60,387 nt of DNA, taken from the NCBI GenBank assembly GCA_902761035.1, contig CACWIW010000011.1:1-60387 (forward strand), in the 5' to 3' direction. Below are positions 1 through 7,710 of the stretch, piece by piece. The position numbers and the translations under genes are program-made. Positions within the stretch are counted from its first letter, which is position 1, and each line of letters starts with the position of its first letter. The notes under the pieces are model-generated. The model saw only the letters and a list, made by a program, of their open reading frames with translations, did not search any database and was not told the origin of the DNA. The stretch is from an uncultured bacterium (lineage in GTDB: Bacteria > Verrucomicrobiota > Kiritimatiellia > RFP12 > UBA1067).

Positions 1-18
1 TGTAGCTCGTCTTGGCAT
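1..18 (-). CDS. 5' end of a gene running off the left edge (begins MPRRAT)
   Basis: Six codons (MPRRAT) are visible, reading leftwards off the window. The start is supported by a strong AAGGAGG ribosome binding site four bases upstream and a TATAAT -10 box about 30 bases upstream. The opening MPRRA is typical of REP-associated tyrosine transposases, but six residues cannot establish that. It lies downstream of the radical SAM gene on the same strand and has its own promoter. Confidence 0.4.
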
Positions 19-46
19 AAAACCTCCTTGTTTGAGTTTTGGAGGT

Positions 47-52
47 ATTATA
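47..52 (-). promoter_or_regulatory. -10 box (TGGTATAAT) for the left-edge gene
   Basis: The minus strand reads TGTGGTATAATACC, an extended -10 about 30 bases before the ATG at 18. No convincing -35 lies 16-18 bases upstream. The same TGGTATAAT core precedes several other genes in the window. Confidence 0.5.
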
Positions 53-102
53 CCACAGATCTCTGATAGACGAAAGATTAAACTTTACATTGTACTAGTT
101 AG

Positions 103-1221
103 TTACAAAGATTTAGCATTGAAGTCCAAAATGTCTAATGCAGCCTTTAATTCCAACTTCTCACTTGGACATAAAACCTTACCACTTGCTATTTCACACT
201 CTGCACGCTTGCACACAAACCATGCCGCCACCAAGATTTCGCATTGAGACATTAGACAAAACAAAGAAGATCGTATTGTCGGATTGCCATTCTCCATATT
301 GTTGAACCCATAACAAGGCTGACAAATCCTAGCCAATTGGCAATCAACACAACGTGTATCAATCAATGAGCCATGGGGTGGGATTAGATTTGCTTGATAT
401 TCCCTTTGGGATACAAAAGGTAAAAACAGGTGGCATGGATACGCCCTACCATCCACATCATAAGTTGTCATCATTCCGCCCGTTCCACACATTCGCATAA
501 AATCTCCTATATCGTAAATTGCAGACAGCCGTTTTTCAAATACCGAAATTTTTCTCACATCAGGATGTTGCAGAAAATACTTAGCAATTAACATTAATTG
601 TTTTTTATATTCATATATATGATGCTTTCCCCAATTCACACCATACGCCCAACTTGGACTAACATTAAAACCTTTTTCAATCAGCTCAATTACCCCTTTT
701 GAAAATAAATGAACAGACGATGGAGATACGGTCATCTTCACTGCCTGTTCAGGGAATGTCGTAAGAAAAAACTGGTAATCTATTCTGTCAGCAGAGTTCG
801 AACGATTGACATTCTGTGCCTGAAAGATGCCATCACAACTTAAAACAACCTTGAATTTGGATGCGTTCTTCTGAAGCCACTTCTTCATCTCGGTATTAAG
901 CAATGTTCCATTTGTCGTTACTGAAAATAAATAAGGCTTGGGACGAGGCTTTGCCCAACACCATTCCATCACCTCGCGCATCAAATTAAACTTAATAAAT
1001 GGCTCCCCCCCCAAGAAATCAAACTCAACTTCATCAATATTGTCAGTATCTTTAGCTTGCAGAAATTCGTTACGAATTATCTCCTTTGCAATGTTTATTC
1101 TCATGGATGAATTATCCTTATGCTGCTCATAGCAATAAAGACAATTCAAGTTGCACTGATGTGTAATCACCAATGTGCATATTTTCCGTCTCAGTTTTGA
1201 TAAGATACGCATTACTATCAC
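103..1221 (-). CDS. Radical SAM/SPASM peptide-modifying enzyme
   Basis: A 372-residue protein with the radical SAM cluster motif CNLNCLYC (Cys23, Cys27, Cys30), followed by GGEP (the SAM-binding segment) and a C-terminal Cys-rich SPASM-type region (CGTGG, YPC, CVDC, ICQPC, FC...C) expected to hold auxiliary Fe-S clusters. Enzymes of this architecture install thioether, C-C or epimer modifications on ribosomal peptides. The gene starts 20 bases after the stop of a protein whose C-terminus is a CxxxC repeat, so that tail is the obvious substrate. The start is a GTG at 1221; an in-frame ATG at 1212 is possible, and neither has a strong Shine-Dalgarno. It is last in the operon. The enzyme class is secure; the substrate is inferred from position. 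Confidence 0.85.
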   Translation of the reverse strand: MIVMRILSKLRRKICTLVITHQCNLNCLYCYEQHKDNSSMRINIAKEIIRNEFLQAKDTDNIDEVEFDFLGGEPFIKFNLMREVMEWCWAKPRPKPYLFSVTTNGTLLNTEMKKWLQKNASKFKVVLSCDGIFQAQNVNRSNSADRIDYQFFLTTFPEQAVKMTVSPSSVHLFSKGVIELIEKGFNVSPSWAYGVNWGKHHIYEYKKQLMLIAKYFLQHPDVRKISVFEKRLSAIYDIGDFMRMCGTGGMMTTYDVDGRAYPCHLFLPFVSQREYQANLIPPHGSLIDTRCVDCQLARICQPCYGFNNMENGNPTIRSSLFCLMSQCEILVAAWFVCKRAECEIASGKVLCPSEKLELKAALDILDFNAKSL

Positions 1222-1241
1222 TACAATTAACGCAAAATCCG

Positions 1242-3200
1242 CTACTTATAATAACAATCACGCCCTGTTTTTGAAGCATCACAACTTCCTGCACATGAAC
1301 CAGAACATGAGCCATGACAAGAACCTGAGCATCCATTGCAACTACCACCAAACGACACTTGTCCGATTCCTTCCTTTGCATCAATTGCTGCCACTTCTTC
1401 ACTTAACTTTTCAACTGTTTGCGATTCCAATTGAGACATTGCCCTTAATTTTTCAGCCCATTCCTCAGCTTCATTCTCACCTTGCTCTTTATTCATAGAC
1501 ACCGACTCCGTATTTACCGTCATCGTACAGCCTTGCAGTTCATCATCTACACCCTTCTTCGCGGACAAGTCTGCTACTGAGGACATCATAACTCCTGTGT
1601 CCGTTAAGGTCTGCGTGGCTATAGGAATTTGTCGAGACACAACTTCGACAACCTTGTCTCGCAAACTAAAACTTGAATCGCGAAGAATTGACTGAAATCT
1701 TTTCCATGGATAAGAATTTGCAGTTGCATATCCCTCCTTGAATAGTGCCGAACGAACGGAACCTTTCGGATAATACCCCGAAAGATAACTTGTATCATTT
1801 GCAAGAAACTCTGCGAATCCCCGCCCATCAAGACCCAATGAGCCGCAATAAAGCCCAGAGAGATAGTCCGCCGCCGCCTCGTTGCAGATGCGTCCATATT
1901 GTAAACCAAAGGTCTTTTCAAATGCTTCGCGGAAGCCCAACTTGTCAAATACATGATGTCCAATTTCATGCCCCATTACTGCTTTTGCAAAGTCGCCACC
2001 ATATGTGTTCGCAAAGGCTGCTAGCGTTTTAGGGTCGCCACCGACCCAATCATCATATGAGGCATCGGACAGCCCTTCCCACATAACACCAGGCTGCCCT
2101 TTTTCATAAAAAATGTTGGGCGTTTTCAATCCATAGAACTTTGCGGCATCCTTAACAGCATCTCTGATAGTTTCCATCCCAACACCATTTGTGCCAGAAA
2201 GTGAGTTTGATATTTTATTAAGCAATACTCCTGGAATTGTTGAAGGGCCAAATTTATTGGCGATATTTGAGAGTTCCGCAGAGAGTTGAAGTACTGGAAG
2301 ACTCGCACCAAACGCAACTGAATTTTTCTGAGTCGACAACGCTTTTGCCACTTCAACATCCGGTTTCAACTCTGACGTTTCAACTTTAAGCGGTAATTCG
2401 ACTTTATGTACACCAAAGTGGTAAACGGAGTGTGGCCACTTACGAGCAGAATCAAGTGTCATGCACATCTGGTTACCATCTACTCCTCTTGCAAATTGCT
2501 GCAACATACCACTTGAAGCTAAACAAGGCTGAGGCTTGTTTGAGTCGAGAATCGTGTATTCGTTAGTTGCAGGATTGTAATCTACAGCAACAACGACATG
2601 GCAGTCTTCGTCCGATATATCAGAATATAAGAATTTCGCCTTCCCACTAATCATAACTGGTCTGTTTTCCTGAAGTGCTATTTGGAGTGTTTTATGAGAG
2701 AAAGGAACCGATTTCGCCCTGATTCCAAACTCTTTCAAAAGAACTGGATAACTGTACCGAGGTATTGCAAAAACCTCACCAGCATTAGGGTCTTTTTCAA
2801 GAACTGCATCAAACTTTCTCGGGCAGTCTTTCACCATCCCATAGATTTTATCGGAAAGGTTATTCATGCTTCCCGACACGTCTCCCTTCATTAATTGAAT
2901 GATATTTTCAATCGCTTCCCGCCAGCATGTCGGGCCCTTTTGGAGATCGCACAAACGTTCAACTTTGGCCAAGCCTCCAAATGAGGGCGTTGAAAGTGCC
3001 GTCTCGGCAGCATTCACTCCCCGAAGAACAGACAGCGAGAGCGACAACGGATGGACAACTTCAGGATCGGCTTCCATCAGCGCCTTAAAGCCGAGGCGAC
3101 TAACAATTAGACTGCCAATTTTCTCCGTAGTTGCCGTCGACACGGTAGTGCCCGCCAATTTCCCAACAACAGAAGTGAGGGTTGTTGTAAACGGTTCCAT
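1242..3200 (-). CDS. Two-peptidase protein with a Cys-repeat (CXXX) precursor-like tail
   Basis: 652 residues from the ATG at 3200, which has a perfect GAGGAGG nine bases upstream and lies one base after the ATPase stop. Residues about 85-225 look like a papain/C39-fold peptidase: Gln87, Cys92 in GPTCWREAIENI, His201 in DCHVVVAVD, and Asp219. Residues about 340-450 hold a zinc peptidase motif HEIGHH (411-416) with a likely third ligand Glu441 in NEAAADY. A charged helical stretch (about 570-610) then leads to the tail, where Cys 621, 624, 628, 632, 636, 640 and 649 form a regular Gly/Ser/Cys repeat. No signal peptide is visible. CXXX-repeat RiPP precursors modified by radical SAM enzymes are known as small peptides; here such a tail sits on a large protein with two peptidase domains. 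The function as a precursor is inference. Confidence 0.75.
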   Translation of the reverse strand: MEPFTTTLTSVVGKLAGTTVSTATTEKIGSLIVSRLGFKALMEADPEVVHPLSLSLSVLRGVNAAETALSTPSFGGLAKVERLCDLQKGPTCWREAIENIIQLMKGDVSGSMNNLSDKIYGMVKDCPRKFDAVLEKDPNAGEVFAIPRYSYPVLLKEFGIRAKSVPFSHKTLQIALQENRPVMISGKAKFLYSDISDEDCHVVVAVDYNPATNEYTILDSNKPQPCLASSGMLQQFARGVDGNQMCMTLDSARKWPHSVYHFGVHKVELPLKVETSELKPDVEVAKALSTQKNSVAFGASLPVLQLSAELSNIANKFGPSTIPGVLLNKISNSLSGTNGVGMETIRDAVKDAAKFYGLKTPNIFYEKGQPGVMWEGLSDASYDDWVGGDPKTLAAFANTYGGDFAKAVMGHEIGHHVFDKLGFREAFEKTFGLQYGRICNEAAADYLSGLYCGSLGLDGRGFAEFLANDTSYLSGYYPKGSVRSALFKEGYATANSYPWKRFQSILRDSSFSLRDKVVEVVSRQIPIATQTLTDTGVMMSSVADLSAKKGVDDELQGCTMTVNTESVSMNKEQGENEAEEWAEKLRAMSQLESQTVEKLSEEVAAIDAKEGIGQVSFGGSCNGCSGSCHGSCSGSCAGSCDASKTGRDCYYK

Positions 3201-3201
3201 C

Positions 3202-5249
3202 TTAAATATCCTCCTCTTCAATACCGTATTTCGCCAAAAGTTCCGAAACGTGGTGTGGCGATATCCTTTTCGCCCAATATGGGTAAAGATGTTCACAAAG
3301 ATTGCGCCACTCGTATTGAATGGTCGGCGATGATTTCAAGATACGAATAAATTCGCCTGCAAAATTCGCAAAATCGGCTTTCGAACTAACTTCGCTGAGG
3401 TTGACGGAAAGACTAGTGAAGATATTTTTGAATCCAAATTCTGCACAATCCTCCCCAAGGACACGTAACGTTTTTGCTGCGCCAGCCTTCAATTGGCGCA
3501 ATACCAACGGACTATAGTCATCCAACTGTTGAATTGTTTTTTTTGAATAGGCTTTCTGCTTGCGCGATGTTTTACTCCCAGTCTTTTGCGGAAGTGACGC
3601 CTTTGCATATGTTGCATCGTTACCATCTGAAAGGTTGAGAATGAATGACAAGAACTCATCGCCATCCTCGTCAGACATTATTAGCCTCAAAAATAGTGCG
3701 TAGTGTCTAGCCATAGCCTCATAAGACATCTGCGTTTGAGGATAATCGAGATGCTCATCAAGTAATTCAAGCCGGTTTCTTGAAAATAGATGACGGCCAA
3801 ACATGTAACGGATTAAGTCGCGCTGTACTAGAGATGGAGACGAAAGCCGCATAACCCCCTTTGCTAAAGTTTCTGACTCTATACGCGAAAGGAACCCATG
3901 CGCTTGGATTTCCTTCAAAAGACAACCCACCTGAATGTAGGGAGGACGTAACAAGCGTTCAGGGACGCCCTCAGGTTGAATCGGCGATTCGTCTCCAAAC
4001 GGTATTTCACCTGGTTCAAGTTCCAATGCAGTAGGCTCTGCACGGCGGAGTGGCGCAAGCTTTACGGGGACAGGTGAAGTTTTCGTCTTCACTATGCATT
4101 CACCAGTAGCAAGGCGCTGGAGGTCAGACCAGTCCCCCTCCTCTAATCCTATACTAGTTCCAATGGTCTTGATTTCCTCACCATCTTCAAGACGAAGAAT
4201 TACCTTTGTATTCGTATCGGCTAGAACCGACGGTGCTATAGCGTGAGCGGCCTGGTCGATGACAATTAGACCAAGCCCTAAACCTCGCCCTTCGGCCAAC
4301 AGTCGAAGAATTTGATTTAGAAGATGTCCGCCCTTACCTGACTGGCGCTCGTCGCCACCGCTTTGCTCAATCTTTCGAGAAAGAACGTTATGTGCCTCCT
4401 CAATGGCAACCATGAACCTGCCCCCCTTATCTCCTTTATGTAGAAATCTGTAGGCGCGCAAACGTTGCAGAACGATGGAAATAATAAATGCCGGCATGTT
4501 TATTTCACTTGGTGGCATGTCCTCCATTTCAATAACGATGTCAGCATCCGGCGGAAATAGCTCATCAATAGTTTTGTCTCCGTCAAAAGCAAAGATGTCT
4601 TGATACAAGTCATCAATAAAAATAGACGCTCGGTTCTTCAAAGCCCCAGTATAGTTAGAACGTACTTCTGGGCCATAATCGGATAACTCAGCGCATACTT
4701 TCGCCACCTCACTGTTGAACATAAGCATATCTGGATATCTTGTCTCAATTCCAGACACTGAGGGCAATTGCTCGCCAGTCTCTATGTCCCATCCGCAACG
4801 TCGGTAACACCTCTCGACCGCTTCACGCAGTTTCGGACCAATTAGAGCCTCCATAGGCAGAAGATCTGCAATGGCATCTGCCAGAACCGCTATGTGCTGC
4901 TTGAGGCCTGTACCCAGATCGAAAAAAAACGGATTGATGCGAAACGGGTAGTCTTTTGAATTTCCCAGCGTGTAGCGAACAAGTTTCCGCCCCGCCCTAC
5001 ACAGGACATCTGCATATTCGCGCTTAGCCGTTTCAAGTATCACAAGCCGCGTATCTACGGGTATATGATTGAGTATATAACCAGCTCTTTTAGACTTGCC
5101 GCCACCAGGAGCGCCAACAATGAACGTGTGCGAGAATAGGTCTTCGGCGGGAATGGCGAAGTCGAAGGTTGCCTTATAGCCCGTCGGAAGTAATGTCTCG
5201 TCTGTGATGCCACCCTCGTAGTAGGCGCCTGCGCCAAAGGAGACCGACG
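3202..5249 (-). CDS. HerA/FtsK-like ATPase, C-terminal part (downstream of frameshift)
   Basis: Reading from the poly-C run at 5250, this frame encodes a Walker A motif GAPGGGKS (nt 5092-5115), a Walker B-type FMVAIEEAH (about nt 4390-4420), then ILRLLAEGRGLGLGLIVIDQ and a conserved TNTKVILRL, an order typical of HerA/DUF87 and VirB4-type ATPases. The C-terminal 250 residues are unassigned. A GTG at 5043 would begin after the P-loop, so it is not a credible start: this is the 3' part of one gene whose 5' part ends out of frame. It is followed after one base by the two-peptidase gene. Such hexameric motors pump DNA or protein; the context of a membrane protein and a peptide maturase would suit a translocation motor. 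Confidence 0.75.
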
Positions 5250-6875
5250 CCCCCCCCCCTTCCCCGTTTTCATCGACGGCTTCGGTCGGGCGTAAAAGAC
5301 ACTCTTTTTAAGTGTGCAACCAGGTAGGTCGGTATCTGGGAGAAGGAGCGCGAGGCAGGCACTATCGCGGCTAAGCACCAGCGGGCGTGCGCCAAGGCCA
5401 TGAATAATCGTTGCAATAGGCAGGTTGTATCGCAATTGGTAGAAATCGGGAGCAACAAAACGAAACACTTTCAGGGGGGCCAGATAACTATGCGAACCAG
5501 AAAGTGTTGCCCGGATGGATCGCGCAATGCTTTCACCGATGTAGTCCCTTTCAGCATAGACCATCGCCGTGGCATAATATCCACCGCCACCAAGCGTCTG
5601 CTGGAGGTGCTTTAATTCCTTGTCGAGTTGCTCGTCTACGAACTTAAGGTCTGAACGAGAAACTGTAATGCCCGTTGAAAATCCCCTGCTCTTATCTTGA
5701 TGAGAAGACTTGTTTTCCAGTTCTGGATTGCTGTTTCTCGTAGTAGACGGAGGTACAGCATAAGTCGATGATCCACGAATCGGCGACAATTCACTAAATG
5801 CACCTTTCAAGTCCCCATCGGCAAGTCTCGACCATGCGCCAGACAAAGAAGGCTTCTTGAAAAGCGACACCCCAAGTCCATAGAGAAAGCCTTGCTTTTT
5901 TGAATCGGTTGTACTTGTTGTCTCATGCGCCGGAGTTATGGATATTCCCGTCCCTTCCGTCATATTCTCTGAGAATTGGAAACTTTGCTCTATGAATGGT
6001 TTGATGGCATCACGCAGCGAGAACTTCTCCTCGAAGGATGTACGAATGTCAGACGAAGATGCTGCAGACACAGAAAACACGACCGTGAACGCACTACCGG
6101 CGTGCAGATGGGGTTCGATAGCGTCGTTGAGACTCAAGAAAGAACGAGCGTCTTCCTTGCGTTCGGCCACAAGACGATCCACCTCCAGGTCCTTTGGGGA
6201 CGGCATTCCCGATACACAGTAAATTTCATTCATCGGCAGACCGGATGTCGCGGCGTTTTCAGGTGAAGCCCTCCGCAACCTTTCCAACACGGTCGCAACA
6301 GTTTCCTTCGACTGGTCATCATCTTCGCCCTTAAAGTTCGCAATGCGTTTTACTGTAGATTCAGGAAAGAGGCATTTTGAAAAACTATTGACGAGTATCT
6401 GAAACCTTTCTTCACGCATTTCCAGAGCACTTAAATCACCAAGATCATTACGGTTGAACTTGATTCCTATGTAGAGTTTGAAGCCGCCCTCCGTTTTCGG
6501 CTTATGGACAATCCATAAAAGCTCCTCGTCCGGCCGCAAGGTTGGCAACATATCTTCCCAGTCGTATTGGCGCGGAACCTTGTCTATATGACCAAGCTGC
6601 GAGATTTCTGCCATCATGATGTCACAGAGTTCAGACTGAACAGATTGGTCTCGCTCTAAATTCACCAAGACTGTGCTTTCGATTGGGATCGGCACACCGA
6701 GTTCGGACGCATCACGTGCCAACGTCCATAACAAATTTGTCTGAAGATTGTTTTTCCGCAGGACAATTTCAGGATTGTCTTGTGCCTTAATGGTGAAACA
6801 TTCCTGAAGATTACGACGAGCCAGTTCAAAATTCTCCATATCCGACCACCCCTTTCCGCTTTCAGCCATTTTCAT
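5055..6875 (-). CDS. HerA/FtsK-like ATPase, N-terminal part (frameshifted)
   Basis: The start is the ATG at 6875, with AGAAAGGG seven bases upstream; an upstream in-frame start at 6926 lacks a ribosome binding site. The protein is a long, low-similarity N-terminal region (about 540 residues) of the kind that precedes the motor domain in large HerA/VirB4-like ATPases. The authentic frame ends at the run of ten C (plus strand) at 5250-5259. Beyond it the reading is basic, serine-rich nonsense (from GGGRRSPLAQ onward) to the stop at 5055. One extra G or two fewer would join it to the Walker A frame and give a single protein of about 1,220 residues. The 5' end overlaps nothing, lying 19 bases after the membrane protein gene. 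Confidence 0.6.
   Translation of the reverse strand: MKMAESGKGWSDMENFELARRNLQECFTIKAQDNPEIVLRKNNLQTNLLWTLARDASELGVPIPIESTVLVNLERDQSVQSELCDIMMAEISQLGHIDKVPRQYDWEDMLPTLRPDEELLWIVHKPKTEGGFKLYIGIKFNRNDLGDLSALEMREERFQILVNSFSKCLFPESTVKRIANFKGEDDDQSKETVATVLERLRRASPENAATSGLPMNEIYCVSGMPSPKDLEVDRLVAERKEDARSFLSLNDAIEPHLHAGSAFTVVFSVSAASSSDIRTSFEEKFSLRDAIKPFIEQSFQFSENMTEGTGISITPAHETTSTTDSKKQGFLYGLGVSLFKKPSLSGAWSRLADGDLKGAFSELSPIRGSSTYAVPPSTTRNSNPELENKSSHQDKSRGFSTGITVSRSDLKFVDEQLDKELKHLQQTLGGGGYYATAMVYAERDYIGESIARSIRATLSGSHSYLAPLKVFRFVAPDFYQLRYNLPIATIIHGLGARPLVLSRDSACLALLLPDTDLPGCTLKKSVFYARPKPSMKTGKGGGRRSPLAQAPTTRVASQTRHYFRRAIRQPSTSPFPPKTYSRTRSLLALLVAASLKELVIYSIIYP
5250..5259. repeat. Ten-C homopolymer at the frameshift
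   Basis: Ten consecutive C on the plus strand (G on the coding strand) exactly where the ATPase reading frame changes. It could be a sequencing or assembly artefact, a slippage-prone contingency locus or a fixed mutation. Confidence 0.9.
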
Positions 6876-6894
6876 TGTAGTGCCCTTTCTCAAA

Positions 6895-7710
6895 TCAACA
6901 TACAGAAACAAATGCCTTGCAGACAATTCTGCCAGATTCTATCTCTCGCAGACCTAACGAGACAACCAACGTAACCTTGCATTCGCCAGTCAACTGGACA
7001 TCTCGTTCCATCGTGGACAAATCAAATGCATCACCGACAGATGGAGAGATTATCTCAAGCTTTCCATTTGACGATTTACAGAGAGCCTCGACAAAAGCTG
7101 ACTTCCAATGTCCGTATCCGCGTAAACCATCGACAACCCTTTCATCAAGGTAAAGTGTACCCTGCTGAAGATTTCTGGGATAATTTGACTTCAGAAATTC
7201 CCGAATACATCCCCATTCAGACGAGGATGGAAATTTAATTCCATATGCATCTGGCTGTAACACAATCTCATCTACGAGTCGATTTTCTGTAGATCTTTCC
7301 CAACCTATGTCAGGATGAGGATGAACTTCACCCCTCGTTTTGTCTCGAAGTTCACGTTTTCGCTGAGTACTACGAATCTTTCGACCTTTGACAACCAACA
7401 GAACTATTCCGAAAACCGCCGCAGCAGCTAAGAAGAGTCCTAGATACAATTGCCATCTGGATTGTGGCTCCATGCATTCCTCCATTTCTTTGGTGATTTC
7501 AGGTTCAAGTTGCCTACGAAATTCAACGACTTTATCCGTTATTAGTTGTTCCTCTTCACAAGACAATTCTTCGTCGCGCAAGAAATCTGCACGAAAGGAA
7601 TTAACATATTCTATGTCATCTAGAATTTCACTTCCACCGTGAATAATGGTCGATGGCAAGGAGGAATTACCTCGTTGAACCAAATCCAGTCTATTGGGCA
7701 CTAAGCGCAT
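6895..7710 (-). CDS. Single-pass membrane protein of the island operon
   Basis: 271 residues from the ATG at 7710, which has GGGAGG 11 bases upstream and overlaps the end of the ATPase-fold gene by 20 bases. A single hydrophobic segment at about residues 87-108 (LYLGLFLAAAAVFGIVLLVV) is followed by a basic KGRKIRSTQRKR stop-transfer stretch. The 85-residue N-terminal part is acidic and helical, and the C-terminal 160 residues look like a small soluble domain. By the positive-inside rule the C-terminal domain is cytoplasmic. I do not recognise a family. Its position between an actin-like ATPase and a HerA-like motor suggests a membrane anchor or coupling protein. Confidence 0.7.
   Translation of the reverse strand: MRLVPNRLDLVQRGNSSLPSTIIHGGSEILDDIEYVNSFRADFLRDEELSCEEEQLITDKVVEFRRQLEPEITKEMEECMEPQSRWQLYLGLFLAAAAVFGIVLLVVKGRKIRSTQRKRELRDKTRGEVHPHPDIGWERSTENRLVDEIVLQPDAYGIKFPSSSEWGCIREFLKSNYPRNLQQGTLYLDERVVDGLRGYGHWKSAFVEALCKSSNGKLEIISPSVGDAFDLSTMERDVQLTGECKVTLVVSLGLREIESGRIVCKAFVSVC

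Noticed and set aside
3202..5043. GTG at 5043 as the true start of an independent ATPase
   Set aside because: It lies downstream of the Walker A motif, which is encoded in the same frame further upstream, and has no ribosome binding site.
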